Notes: generated by a model not told the origin, from the letters alone. Positions 22,811-34,677 are shown, numbered from the stretch's first letter. The stretch: DNA of 64,000 bases from Peronospora farinosa (GCA_947646735.1 CANTFK010000785.1:1-64000); one strand, 5' to 3'. Translations and numbers: made by a program.

Positions 22811-24001
22811 ATGACAAAGTCAATGCGCGTCGCTGCTAAGGCAGCTAAGAGCCCGGCTGTACGCCTGTGTGCAGCCGCTACTGAGGCTTCACAGCCTCAG
22901 CCAGCAGACACATTATGTGTCTGCTGGAAGTCAACATCATTCTGCAACGCCTGTTGCAGGTTCACGTGGCGAAGCGCCACGTGAAGAAGTTGACCAAGAG
23001 TTAGTCGTTGACTACTCTAGTGAGTCGGATGACGCATCCGGCTCAAAGTCACCTGATCCACTCCCGGGCTCTTTCCAGGGTGATACCTCGTCGTCGAATG
23101 TTACGAAGAGGGATCGTGGTACATTGAGTGAATCAATGTACCGTGAAATGTTCGGGTCGTCTGATGAATCAGACGACTCGCCAAACGAGTCGAAGGATAG
23201 TGACTCGGGTGGGGACCGTAAGGGTGATGTCAGTGCTTCTACTGACATCAAATGCTCATAGTGTCGGTACTTCTGTTGACACTAATGCTCGTGGTGTCGG
23301 TACTTCTGTTGACACCACGCAGGAGGCTTTAGACCGCAACGTATTGCGTCTTGCTCCTGATCGCAAATATGGATGCTACCTAAGCATCTCTTTAATCGTT
23401 GGTCTGGAAAGACCAACGAACGGTTTTCATACCGTTGTTTGATGCGTCAAAGCACATGGCCTTGACGCCAGTGCGAAGAACTTTCGCACTGAGAACGACT
23501 ATTACATCGATGTGTTTCTTGAACATCGATGGTATGGCCCACACAAGAAGCGTGAGGCTGATGCGTTCCTCCAATCTTGGAACGCGTTTATCACCAACGT
23601 TTTAAACGTTGGGAAAGAGTCTTGGTTTTAAAGACTTTATGCTAGCTGCAATAAGTTTGAGAAACGAAGTACGTCCGGTGCATGCTATCGTTTGCACCGG
23701 TTATCTAAAGACGCAGGCCTGTTATGCCTCTCTTGGGGCGACCCATGCCCGGGGTGCCTAAGCACTGCGTCAAGAGCGCCTAAGGAGGCGTACCTCCTTA
23801 ATGAGCCCTGGTGGAGGGCTCGCATCTCTTCTGAGATGCGTGAAAGGATTGCTACTTTGCAATCCCTTTACGACACGACCAGGTATCGAATCTGGTTCGT
23901 GACAACAAGAATCTGAAGGGGATTCTTGAGAGTAATGGCTATCTTTGTCGTTCGAAGAAGCCGCTTACTGAACGTACGGACGAAGAAGTCCCACATAAGA
24001 C
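22811..24001 (+). pseudogene. Antisense accessory ORF of family C
   Basis: Plus-strand coding-like sequence opposite to the element. It begins MTKSMRVAAKAAKSPAVRL at 22811 and shifts frame near 22900. An acidic, Ser-rich stretch follows (DYSSESDDASGSKSPDP, then SMYREMFGSSDESDD) to about 23260. A globular-looking part at about 23465-23590 contains DYYIDVFLEHRWYGPHKKRE followed by AFLQSWNAFITN. It has several frameshifts and stops and runs to about 24000, where it overlaps the end of integrase. A similar ORF sits at the same place in family B. I do not recognise its function. Confidence 0.5.
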
Positions 24002-25271
24002 GTAGGATGCGTACGCATCCTGCGTGCCAACTCGATCGTGTATGCGTTGCCTAGGCGGCGCAATACACGAAACGGGCCGATGTACTTGGGTAACAATTTA
24101 TTGCTGCCCACGTTAGTCACTACATGTTTAGGTAGGTTTACTGTTGACAGTAAAACTAAATCACCTTCAATAAATGTCTGAGCATTTGCCCTTCCATTAT
24201 TGTCTGCGTTTCGCTTTTGCTTATCCACCGCTGCTGCGATGGAGTCTTGCGCGAAACGGACTACCGCTTCACGAGTCAGCAGGAGATCCTTAGCTGACTC
24301 GTTGCTTTTGGCTGCAGTGCATTGTGAGTGCACTGCAGAGATATCGGTTACTAATTCATCGAGAACAATACTGTTCTCACTTGTGATACCTCGAACGATG
24401 CTGATATCTTCAGCATCGTTATCAGTAAGAGCGTCATCGCTCTTACTTTCTTCCTCTTCATCGAAGTCGAATGGTACGACTTCGGTTACTTTCGCGTCGA
24501 CCATAACGTCGTCGCGTGATGAGCAAGAGCCAGATTGGTTCTCGCTTGAGCGAGTCCCTCCTCCCCTTAAATTATAGTCACCCTCTACTAAGGTGGGGAC
24601 ACGTGGATGGCGAAGGCCATTCACGTAGAACGGTGTATGCGTCGTGGACGCATGCACGGAGTTGTTGAAGGCGAATGCGACCATCGACAAGAACTCGCTC
24701 CTACTCGTAAACGAGTGGACGTACCCTCGAAGAATCTCTTCGAGGACGCTATTGGCGCGTTCAGTCTGACCATCACTTTCTGGATGGTCAGAAGTAGACA
24801 TTGTGAGCCGTGTTCCAAGTGTTTGGAACACGGAACGCCAAAACTCAGTTGTGAACCGGGGGTCCCTATCGGACACAAGTTCACGGGGTAAACCGTGCAA
24901 TCGGAAGATTGTATCGACGAACACTCGAGCACAGCCCTCTGCTGTGATCGATTCAGGTACAGCAACAAGATGTACCATCTTGCTGAACCTGTCTACAAAC
25001 ACGAGAATACCATTAATCCCGTTAGCGTCTTGGGAAACCCAAAGACGAAGTCCATTGATACGGACTCCCAGCACTCTGCCGGAACAGGTAGAGGCTGCAA
25101 TGGTGCGCGGAGTGAAGGACTAGGCTTCACTCGTTGGCACGCCTTGCAAGCACGCACGTACTTGCGCACAAACTTATACTGGCGTGGCCAGTAAAAGTCG
25201 TGACTGACCGTAAGGTGAGTCTTCTCACGGCCGCGATGCCCACTTATTGGTGCATCGTGACATTCAAACAT
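23965..25271 (-). pseudogene. Family C integrase
   Basis: 25271-24993 holds the zinc-binding end (FECHDAPISGHRGREKTHL and CKACQRVKPSPS). 25074-23965 holds the catalytic core with DDE residues: Asp in VSMDFVFGFP/VFVDRFSKMVH, Asp in LVSDRDPRFTTEFW, and Glu in GQTERANSVLEE. A C-terminal SH3-like part follows (KLLPKYIGPFRVL), ending LRPYVQ. A frameshift separates the two parts. No chromodomain follows, unlike families B and D. The region where it would lie holds the antisense ORF. Confidence 0.85.
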
Positions 25272-25287
25272 GATCCGTAACCTGAGA

Positions 25288-27395
25288 TCATGTTGTGGCG
25301 GTACAACGACGAGGCGTGTCGTTCTTGACGGCTGTGTAGTACAGTAAACCGTCCCGCTGGGTGTATCGATCGAGAGAAGATCGATACATGGCAGGCAAGC
25401 GCTTCTTATCTTGCGTGGATGGGTCCTTGAGATACTCCATCAGGCGTACAAGATCATTATCTTGTGCGCATGCCCTTCTAATGTCGTCGGGTAAGCTCGA
25501 CGACAAGACGCTGGTACTCAGCGTGGCGACAGTGGTGTTTACATCACTGTCGGATTGCACAGTCGGCTCTAGGTCAAGCCGACGTGAAAGAGCATCGGCG
25601 ACGACGTTAAGTCGTCCCGGCTTATACTCCACGGAAAAGCTGTACTCCGCGAAGAACGACAACCATCTCGCCATTTGTTGCGAGAGGTGTGGACTATTTG
25701 CAGCCGTGCGTAGTGACGCGTGGTCTGTATATACAATGAACGGTCTATCTCCTAAGAGATAGACGCGAAACTTAGCCAGTGCATACTTCATGGCAAGGAG
25801 TTCCTTGTCATGCACCAGGTAATTGCGCTCGGCCGGTTGCAGCTGACGCGATTGATAACAGACGACACGCTCTGCGCCGTCGGTATCATATTGCATCAGA
25901 GCACGGGCGATTGCAAAATCACTGGCGTCACAGACCACATAAAATGGTCTGTCTTGATCGGCAACCGCCAATACTGGTGATTGAATCAAGCTTTGCTTGA
26001 TACGTTCAAAGGAACACTGACAGTCAGCGTTCCAGTTCCACTTTACATTTTTCTTGAGTAAACAAGAAAGATGTACTGTCATTTCGGCGTAATAGCGCGA
26101 ATACTTGTGCAAGTACGCCGCTAGCCCAAGGAACTTCCTTAGTCCCTTTACATCGACTGGCACTGACCAGTCGGTGATCACCTTTATCTGTTCTGGATCA
26201 GGGCGTACGCCGTTCTTTCCGACGATGCACCCAAGAAGTGGTATTTCACTAGCTGCGAATATACACTTCTTGAGGTTGGCGTACAACTTATGCTCGCGCA
26301 TAAGTGTAAGAACCTTACGGACGTGGAGTTTATGGACTTCCACGTCTGTTTTCCGTCCATAGCTCGACTATGGACGAACACATCATCGAAGTAACTCGGT
26401 GCGAATTCCCGCACCGGTTTCAATATAACACATCTATTGAATGTGGCTGGTGCATTACTAAGCCCTTGCGGTATCACCAACCATTCCCAGAGCATACCAC
26501 TGGGAGTGCTCACTGCTGTGTACGGGATGTTCTGTTCACGCATTAGGATCTGATAGAAACCATCCATCAGATCCATGGACGAAAAGATGGTACTCTTAGA
26601 CATACCATCTATGATTACGTCCTTTCTCGGTATCGGCGTTTGCGCCGGTATCGTTGCAGCGTTCAACTTGTTGAACGCGTGTACTATCCGCCACCCTCCT
26701 GTGGCCTTGCGCACACAGAAGGTCGGAGAGCTGTGAGGTGAAGTTGACTCCCTCACATGGCCCGCTGCTAGTCGATCGGCAAAGAACTTGTCGATCGCCT
26801 CGACCTGCTCCCAATGCAGTGGCCACTGCTTCATGACACAATATTTTGTGCCAGGAACAAGGTCGATCTCGTGTCGAGTACCTTTGTCCTTAGGCAACTC
26901 GCACGGAACGGATTCAGGGAATACATCCTTGAATTCGACCAAATCCTTGTACAAAGGATTTGACTCCAGCGACTCCCAGGATTGCGATGTATATCGTTCA
27001 ATCCGAGTCTTCTCAACAAGGACACTTTCGTCCATTGATGAGCTGCTGAGAACCCGATCGCTCTCGGCAAAAACTGTTGCTGACCGTATGTCAGTCATGT
27101 ACTCGTCCTCTGCGACGAGCACACAGATCTGCTTGACTTTGCCACTACGCAGATCACGCAAGAACCTTTTAAGTTCTATCCTAGGAAGCTGAGTTATCTC
27201 CGAAGTTAACTTCGGAGCCGCGATGAGATCAAGCGTATAAGCGCCTACGTTTGATCCGTCATTAACCAAGACGTTCGACGTCTCGGTTACTTCCTTGGGA
27301 CTTGTTCCCTCAGTGATTGTATCCTGGCGACATATTCCCGCAGGCTCGATGGAACTTGTTCCATCGACTTCCTCTAGCTGTGGTGGCGCAACCAC
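25288..27395 (-). pseudogene. Family C reverse transcriptase and RNase H
   Basis: Two overlapping frames. 27395-26184 starts with a polar linker, then RT motifs [45 protein letters not shown] and the active site YFDDVFVHSR. A frameshift near 26340 moves coding to 26343-25288, with the RT thumb (LGCIVGKNGVRPDPEQ) and RNase H ([53 protein letters not shown]). The order and residues are typical of oomycete Ty3/gypsy. Confidence 0.9.
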
Positions 27396-28231
27396 AAAGA
27401 TCCTCTACGATCAACTCTCCAGTTGATCTAGGATTACCTTGTTGCTGCTTCTGGGCAATCGGTTTACTCTCCGGTGAATGCTGCCCTCTAGGCGAGCATT
27501 CATGTCCCGATCCACTCGACTTATTCGAGTGGTGGACCTTCGGCGCTGCCCGTGCTTGTGCACAGCCGCCGGCAGCTTGCTCCGCAGCGTGATAGACATT
27601 CACGCTGAGTTCTTGTGCAGTCGTACTAACGACCGAACCACAAGTGAGGCCATCGCACTCACTCGTAGTACATTCACACGATTGTGAACGCTCCAAGACG
27701 TTCATCAGATGGCCATCTGATGAACAAGCGGCAGGCATCTTCACGGTTCGATGCTGCCAGCTGACCCATGGCTCGTACCTTCTGAGCCATGGTAATCCTA
27801 GGATGACATCAAATTTGTCATCCAAATCAAGTACGATGAAATCATCATCGTACTTTTTGCCTTCAAACGTGTAGTGAATTCCCACTACACGTTTCTTTAC
27901 TGTAACGGATGCGCCAGTTTCAAGGCGCGCCGTCATCCTCGTTGGAGGAGTCTCGAGCTCAACATATTTGAGCCTACGATCATCTAGCGATTGGCGTCGA
28001 ACAAAGTTGTTCGAAGCCCCCACAATCAACTAGGGCGAGAAGTGACATGTTCTTTGTCACTTCGATCTTCAAGGTAATGAGGGATACCTCATCACTGGGA
28101 GCGGCAACACACAGTGACTGTGTGTTGGGAGCAACCCTCGTCAAGGGTCCCGCAAACTCTCTTGACATTTCTGGATCAGTAGGGCGCTCCGCCCCTACTG
28201 ACCCCGACCGTTTTTTGATGGTCCACCACAT
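27310..28231 (-). pseudogene. Family C aspartic protease
   Basis: The active-site region reads ALVDCGG and then shifts frame at a run of G near 28020 into ASNNFVRRQSLDD. The family-type motif is thus DCGASNNF, with Cys after the catalytic Asp. The body continues through FIVLDLDDKFDVILGLPWL, a normal retropepsin C-terminal Leu-Gly-Leu segment. The frame continues into a polar linker toward RT. Confidence 0.75.
28176..28216 (-). promoter_or_regulatory. -1 frameshift cassette of family C
   Basis: On the minus strand the heptamer A AAA AAC (28216-28210) is followed by an 8-base spacer and a perfect 9-bp stem (TCAGTAGGG with CCCTACTGA; arms 28201-28193 and 28184-28176, 8-base loop). In the gag zero frame the codons are TCA AAA AAC and a TAG lies inside the stem. 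The layout matches family B. Confidence 0.75.
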
Positions 28232-29410
28232 TGTTGCGAAATCGCAACAACGTGGGACCCACGTCTCTGGCCCTTCTTGGCAGACGGTCGATCGTCACTC
28301 CCAGTGTTACGAGACACTGGGCGTGGGGCACTACACTCATAAGCGTAGTGGCCCAACTTCTGACAGCGATTGCACTTTGCAATCGCTTGTACCCTGGAGA
28401 GCGAGGTCGCTCGCTCTCTACATAGGAGAGGTCCATTGGTTCTGGACCTCCGCCGTCCTGTCGTCTCGGTGGACGATAGGATCCCGAGTGGACGTGAGCC
28501 TGTTGTAGGCTAAAGTCCTCCTGTTCCGCTGCAGAGATCGCTTGATCCAGCGCTTCTAGTTCCAAGCGTAATAGGTGGGTCTTAACAGGACCATCTGTCA
28601 GACCCTTGATGAACACAGTAACCTGCGTTTGTTCATAGATTGGGTTCAGTACGATACAACTAACAAGGTATCGTACGTGTTGGGCGTAAGCATGTATATC
28701 ACGCTTACCCTGTTTCAAATCCAGGAGCTCAGCCCGAGCCCTGAATTCGGCGCGAGGCGGTTCAAACGTGTGTTTGAGCCGCGCCTTGAAGACGTCATAC
28801 GTTGGGAAAAGTATGGGTCGTGCAGTTTGAGCCCTAAGGCCCAAGCTTTGGCACGTCCTGCCAAGTTCGACATGTCGAACTAAACCTTCATCGCATCGTC
28901 ATCGATGCGACGAGCCTCAATGGCATCGTCGAGCTCGACGAACCATCTTAACAAGGAGTCGCTTTCGACTGCCTTGTACTTGGAGACATCAATCTTCAAG
29001 GACTCAGGTCGACGTATACACGTCGACCCGGAAGCAACAGCACTAGCCTGCTGTTGTCTCAACAGTTCAGACTGTTGAGCACCCTGCTGCATCAACAAGT
29101 CAGCTTGTTGAGCGCCTTGTTCTCTCAACAGGTCAACCTGTTGAGAACCTTGCTCCTGTAGCAAGCTGAGTTTCTTTACAACTTCGTCAAGTTCATGTTG
29201 TATGAACTTGGCGATGGTTGCATGTTGGTCGTCTCCGCTAAGAGAGAGCAACATGGCACCAACGGCAGGGTTGCCGATGGTTTCAGCCATACGCTGAACC
29301 GCATTCCATTCGAGGTCACTCAAATGGCGGAAATCATCACGCGTTGCGTGATGACGTTCATCACCCGCTGATTCCATAGCGGGTGGTGCGGTGGTCGCTG
29401 AACGGACCAC
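28176..29410 (-). pseudogene. Family C gag
   Basis: 29410-28880 encodes the N-terminal half (MESAGDERHHATRDDFRHLS). It includes a coiled-coil repeat of four 11-residue units of the type LLREQGAQQAD. A frameshift near 28860 leads to 28844-28176, the capsid part (FKARLKHTFEPPRAEFRARA, DLKQGKRDIHAYAQHVRYL). Another shift then disrupts the zinc knuckle near 28370-28330. The gag terminator and the slip site sit at its 3' end. Confidence 0.8.
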
Positions 29411-29422
29411 GAAGTGCTACCA
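29410..29422 (-). other. Primer binding site of family C
   Basis: TGGTAGCACTTCG, two bases inside the 5' LTR. The first eight bases would pair with a tRNA ending TGCTACCA, the 3' end typical of eukaryotic initiator tRNA-Met. Confidence 0.55.
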
Positions 29423-29424
29423 GG

Positions 29425-29886
29425 TGTAATGGGGCATCCTCCGACTATACTGATTACAGTATAGTCTACTTTCACTGATTACAGTGAAAGCAGGTGCCTC
29501 CATTACCTCTCTTACACAAGTGGCAGAGGAAGCTTTACTTCTAAACGATACGCTTAGATGGAGAGGAAAAGAAAACTGTATTTAATATAGTTAACTATCT
29601 TAATAAAACTAATCTGTTATAACCTATGTTAACTATATTAAACTACAACTATGCATGTTGACAACTTGCCCTCCACTCATTACGCGCGTTCATCGGTCAT
29701 TGGTCAGCGCGTTGTTTGATATGATGGCCCATATCAACCAATGAGAGGGCATCTCCAACTTCAAGGAGATCTAGGAACAATATTATAAGAAAAGATAATA
29801 TTGTCAAATATTATTAGTAATAATAATATTTTTATTGACACTTCATATAAGTGTCAGTATTATGTAACGGAGCTCACCCCGTTACA
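29425..29886 (-). repeat. Family C 5' LTR
   Basis: 462 bp, TGTAATGGGG to CCCGTTACA, partner of 22257-22715. The most divergent stretch lies at about 29500-29560. Confidence 0.85.
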
Positions 29887-31467
29887 CAGCAAATCAAACA
29901 CGTCATCTTTTAGTTCACACAACGTAATGACAACAATTTTGGCCTGGCGGGCATGAGCTTTTCGAGGAGCATCGCAGGTTTGGACAGCGGAAGTGTCTCC
30001 ATGCCAACAGAAAGGACGACAGTTTCCAAGATCGCAGGGCCCTCGAGATTCACTCATCAGCAGTTTGTCGGACCTCTGTTGTCACCAACACTATCGGACT
30101 CTGAGGGTAGGCAGCAGCACACAATGGAGCTTAAAACACTGGCATCGGAGGCGATCAGCTGGACGACACAAGAGGATAGGTGGTGAAGCTATCCCAACCA
30201 CTCCGTCACTCTTATTGGGCAATGACACCAGAAGAGAAAGCATTTTGGCCCGCGTACTCCTGGGCCGACAACCTCTGGATTGTGGACTTGCAGGGGAACA
30301 TTTTAACCTCAAAGAAGTATGCCAAGATCAGCGCTGCACTATAGCATATCTACACATGCTTCGGGTAGGAATCCATAGCTACGCTTCGTCATTCCAAATG
30401 GTAGGCGCTACCACGTATCGACAAGCCAAGCTGCGAAAATAAGGCCTAGCAATTTTGCTAAGCGCACCGAGCTTAGATGTGGGGCAAGAGCTTCAAGTTC
30501 GTAAGAACCTACGCCTGCGCCACACACCCCAATGACACAGGCATATACCTATAAATACACCGCGTCGGGCTGCGTCAGTGGCATCTCGGTGGACTCGGAA
30601 CACAGTCGGCAATGCGTCATTGCCCCGGAGCAAGAGAGCGATGGAAATCATGGAGCATTGCTGCAAACAACATCGAGGATCAGCGGACGGATGCCGATTG
30701 TAAGCGGCTCCGTAAGAGCCAGGAAGCAGGGGGTTATGTTTTGTATGCGAATCCGCTTATCCACAGATACCCGTGGTGCCTGCCCGACACTATCGCGAAA
30801 GGCACGTACTATTGGCCCTGAAAAAACAAATATTTCGTCGGTACAGAGGTTCGGACAGTGTGCTGACACGAACTCTGGAGACGCTTCATGACTCAGCGGA
30901 GGGAAGTGCGTGACAGATGGCTGCTTTACAGCAGACGCCAACCGATCTATGTGCTTATAAGAACAAGCTCACCGCGTACCAAGTGTGGGTCGTCTATCGA
31001 GTAGCAGTGCGGCAACTCAATCTCTTCCATCCAGACCGAGAGCAAGATAACAGATGCCGCAAGCTCCAATGCTGCCGAGGGTTGGTAGAAACACTAGAAC
31101 AATTTGCTCGACAAGCCACTGCGTGCAAGCCTGCTGGCAGAAGCTCATCTGCTATTGGACAGGAGAACGCTGGGAGCTTGGACGGATTCAAGGCTTTATA
31201 GCAAACAGTGCAAGCAGACATGCGCCAGATATATCCATGGCGGTCCTGGCACAGCTCGCGCGACACCGCCCAGACGAGGTGGACGCATACATCGCCGTGT
31301 GGACACGCATATGGCATATCCTAAGCAGTTTTTGCATCAACAGCTTGTGGATACAGCGCAACCGCGTGACGTTACAGCAAGCGGACGTGACCATCGCAGG
31401 CAACGTGCAGGAATTTTGGGAGACAGGCATGCGACAACTTCGCGCAGTCGCGAAGCGAGAGTACTAA
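29887..31467 (+). pseudogene. Probable LINE (non-LTR retrotransposon) 3' relic
   Basis: Broken plus-strand frames run through this stretch. The clearest is 31054-31467, ending IWHILSSFCINSLWIQRNRV, with a Trp and Arg-rich tail before the stop at 31467. This style (LWIQRNRV-type segment after the RT) is what I expect at the C-terminus of oomycete LINE ORF2 proteins. Upstream pieces (30610-30820, with HCPGARERWKSW) fit the same protein. No RT catalytic motif is visible, so the call is tentative. Confidence 0.4.
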
Positions 31468-31865
31468 TGAACACACACGAAAATCAAGAAATTATATGAT
31501 GCTATGCCATGTGCCATAGCCAGACAGCCGAGAGCCGTCACCACAGGTGACAAGCCCGTACAACCACCGATCCCGAACGAGGAACCGGCGTTGCCAACCA
31601 GGCTTAGGATTTACCAGACATCCTGCAACCACTTAAGGTTAAAAAAGACTTATTTGCCTTCTAAAGTTGTTGCTTGGCCGTCCCATCTGTCAAAGTGTTG
31701 CTCTGTGTCTTCCTGTCCCATCTTAACGATCGTCTCCTCGTAGTGCCACATGTCAAGCTGTCAGACAGCCGGTCAAATAGGTGACACTGTCCCACGTTAT
31801 AGCACTTGAACCTTGAAACCTTGAAACCTTAAAAATCTGTCACACACAATGGTTTCTAACATAAA
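31468..31865. other. Non-coding interval
   Basis: I see no convincing gene here. It has a short repeat CTTGAACCTTGAAACCTTGA near 31806 and otherwise looks like intergenic sequence between the LINE relic and the duplicated effector locus. Confidence 0.5.
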
Positions 31866-31973
31866 ATCCTACAGCCGCAACAGCCAGGGCCAATGCACTG
31901 CAGATGAGTTACACATCACGCAGTCCTAACCGTATAACACCATCTTCTTGGGAGCGGTCGCAGCAATCGGCAT
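31866..31973 (-). pseudogene. 5' fragment of the divergent membrane-protein gene (duplicate)
   Basis: On the minus strand the ATG at 31973 starts MPIAATAPKKMV, followed by a stop and then, after a short interval, the ALAVAAVG segment. The sequence matches 43213-43324 closely, then diverges. The effector duplication therefore carried along the first part of its head-to-head neighbour. Confidence 0.6.
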
Positions 31974-33427
31974 AGTGCGTATTGATTTGAGACTTTAAAA
32001 ACAAGTCGAAGCGAGGAAGTTCACGAATGGACGCACTTTATTGAGAAAATGTAGGGAAGACGTGTCTCCATGTGATATGTGCTAAGCTTCTTACCTTCAA
32101 TTCAGAAGAAGGGCTTTTTATGGCGTTCCCAAGATAAGATTAGGATAAGCTCGCTGACGCAACCAGCTTAGTAAATGGACAGAGCATTGCATCCGACCAA
32201 TTTACCGGCCTTACAATCACTAAAACCACTCAGTTAATTTTTTTGCTGCTTAGAGGAAGACCGATGCAGCAGACTATCTTTTTCGAATCCCGCAGTCTTA
32301 CAGTCCTGTACTTTCCCATGCTTCCTGTCATCCAGAAGACATACAGGGCGAATTGAAGTCTGCGTTGATGACCTCTTGGAAAAACCAAAGTAAGTCTGCG
32401 GATGACGTCTTCAAGCTGTTGAAGCTTGATGTGAAACCTGAACCAAATTACTCGATTAACGTCAAACGGCTTAGTTTGTGGGTCATGTATATGGAAAAAT
32501 ATGAGGCTATGCCGGAGACACGGATGACAGAGGTGATAGGTCATTATGATCTCGACTTCGCTTTGATGGTCTATAACGGCTTGAGAGGGGCGAGTCATAA
32601 AGATGCTGCAAAAGCCCTAGAGAATACACTGGTAGATCAGTTACTGTATCTTAAAGGTGGTTCTCAAGATCAAGTCGTTCAAGTATTTTAAAAAACTAGA
32701 ACTTGACAATGGGCTGGATAAACTTCTTGACAAGCCAAACTTTGACCTATTTCTTAGCTATGCGGCACACTTCGAACCTGCTAGGACAAAGGAAGCGGTT
32801 CTTATCAAAGCAGCTAGAACTGTGTATGGAGATATCCCTTTAGGCAAAATGCTTGAAGCCGCGTCGAAGAATGATCGAACGGCTACACTCTTGCTTCAGG
32901 AGCTGGATAAACTTGAAAGGATGGACGCCTATTTAACAGATCAACTTTCTTTAAGTCTTGAGGAGTTACCGCCGTCCCTTTTGGCTAATGCACATGTGTA
33001 AGGGCAGGTAAGCTGTCACACGCCTCGACAAGTTGTTTATTAGCTTTAAATTCGTCAATAATACATATCATTTTTTTTTGTCTGAATGTTGTTGAGCTTA
33101 CAGCAGACTATCAATCGAGATCAAGATAAAGAGTTGCCATGGTCTTCTTCAGGCCGGCACTCATTTATTATATTCTTTTTCCTGCTTATCGTTAGTAATG
33201 CATGCTTCTTCAGTATTCTTGCTTGATCAAACGCTCAGGAAGTAGCTCTAGTTCACTTCATTCGTAGCTTATATCTAATAGCTGCGTGTGAGGACGATCT
33301 TGTCAGGCGTTGTTGCCGACTCTTAAAAGGAGAATACGGGACTCTACAAGACATGTTTATAGGTTAAAGGACTTGATCACAGAAAAAGTATGTAATGTTG
33401 TGCTGGTGACTAAAAGGTACACTAAGA
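31868..33427 (+). repeat. Duplicated effector locus, upstream copy
   Basis: This stretch is a direct repeat of 43213-45900, with about 1.1 kb missing in the middle. The deletion joins CATCC (32333-32337, equal to 43683-43687) to AGAAGACATACAGGG (32333 region, equal to 44776). Promoter-proximal sequence, the 3' half of the gene and the 3' flank are all kept. Confidence 0.85.
32338..33001 (+). pseudogene. LWY-repeat secreted effector, 5'-deleted and frameshifted copy
   Basis: Only the 3' half of the gene remains. The signal peptide and EER region were removed by a deletion that fuses upstream sequence to the coding body. 32353-32691 holds an LWY-type repeat (MTSWKNQSKSADDVFKLLKL, LWVMYMEKYEAM). 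The frame then shifts by one base in a T/A run near 32688, where the other copy has one T fewer. Coding continues at 32657-33001 with another repeat (LDNGLDKLLDKPNFDLF). It cannot encode a secreted protein in this form. Its paralogue is at 43860-45376. Confidence 0.8.
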
Positions 33428-34677
33428 AACCCTTGCATACTGTAATTTCATATTTCATTAGCCACGTATGTCGTTCACATGTAAGTCTAACTAATTGCAT
33501 CAGTGTTTTTGTATACTGACATACACATTTATAGTTTTTTCTCCTTTAGCTGATTTTGCTCGCTGCCATCGCGTGATGATTTTTTGAAAATTCTTACAGT
33601 TTTGGTCGAGCTGTAAAACAAATTAATCTGTACACAATACGAGTCTATATTGTAGCAGCATCAACATAAGTGGCGAAACATCCCGTGATGATGCCTGCAA
33701 GACGGTGTCTGCATAGCTTCATTAGATACCGGACCAAAGATTACGTGCAGGCACCACGAATGGCCATCAAAGCTAAGCAATTGTTGCTTAAGCTGGACCG
33801 CCTTGAGTTTGTAGTGCTTCAAGCGTCGATACGCTTGTACCAGCATTACGTAGCAGTATTTTTGGCAATGCATTAGTATTGATGCCCAACTGCTGAAAGC
33901 AGCAAACAACTGAAAGAGTTCAAACTTCAGAATCGCATCAGTTTGGTGTTGTACCAGCTGCGTAAGATATCTAAAGCCTTTTGAAAAAAATCGAACAGTA
34001 ATGACAAGGCCGATGCAATGGACAAATTGCACGACATGGAGACGTACAGTGACCGGCATCACAACTATCGAATAGTAAGATTCATTAACCCAAAGTGATA
34101 AGATCCTACCGTCCTCAACTGTAGCTCACTATCGGCCTGTAACAACAAGAAAACAACACTTTATCAGCAAAGCTACTTTCATGCCATCTCTTTTCTATTG
34201 ACGCTGTGCTCACTTGTCCAACAAACACTGACGTTCGTCCAATGTGGAGCTGCGGAGATCGTAATTCGTTCGTGTATTCTTCTTCGTCTCTTTGTAATAG
34301 ACCATGGATGACACGAGAAAGAGCGTTCCATACAAACATGCCGATTCGAAGATGGGGGCAGGACTTTTTACACTTTTGTGAATCTTCATGTATTTCGGCT
34401 GCACTTGCACAAGAATTTTTACTAAGACATTTTAGAGACTTAAATAGCAAATGATCTTGCTGCTGATCAAAAGTGACGCGACAGTGTCATGGACGTTTTG
34501 AGCGTTTAACTACTGCAGTATAGTAATTGATCGGATTACCGTGGCTGCTAGGTGCAGGCAGTACTACGAGGTATATTACCGGTATGACGGAGGATTTGGA
34601 ATAAAATACGGTCATCTCATTCTTTCAATAGGGATTGTATCTTAAGTCCTCGTTCGCCTGTTAATCCGTTGGTCAAC
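33428..34677. other. Intergenic region upstream of the ETF-alpha gene
   Basis: 1.25 kb with two minus-strand ORFs (33661-34062, 133 codons; 34115-34450, 111 codons), neither with a recognised domain or a paralogue in the window. I regard both as unsupported. The last 200 bp before 34678 is the likely ETF-alpha promoter; I see no TATA box that I would defend. Confidence 0.4.

Larger units (their letters stand above)
22257..29886 (-). mobile_element. Family C Ty3/gypsy element, degenerate
   Basis: Minus-strand element with gag, protease, RT, RNase H and integrase in order between two LTRs. It also has a primer binding site at 29410-29422 (TGGTAGCACTTCG), a polypurine tract at 22716-22728 and a gag-pol frameshift cassette. 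Stops and frameshifts in every ORF show that it is dead. An antisense ORF relic fills the 3' part. Confidence 0.85.

Noticed and set aside
23965..24577. Chromodomain at the end of family C integrase
   Set aside because: The frame ends at LRPYVQ without aromatic cage residues; nothing chromodomain-like is seen in any minus frame down to the 3' LTR.
22257..29886. Simple insertion of C into A with a target duplication
   Set aside because: The 5-mers at the two outer ends (CTCTT and CAGCA) differ and the sequence after 29886 is not the missing integrase of A.
33661..34450. Two minus-strand ORFs of 133 and 111 codons upstream of ETFA
   Set aside because: No domain, no paralogue in the window and no splice logic; they could be chance in AT-balanced sequence.
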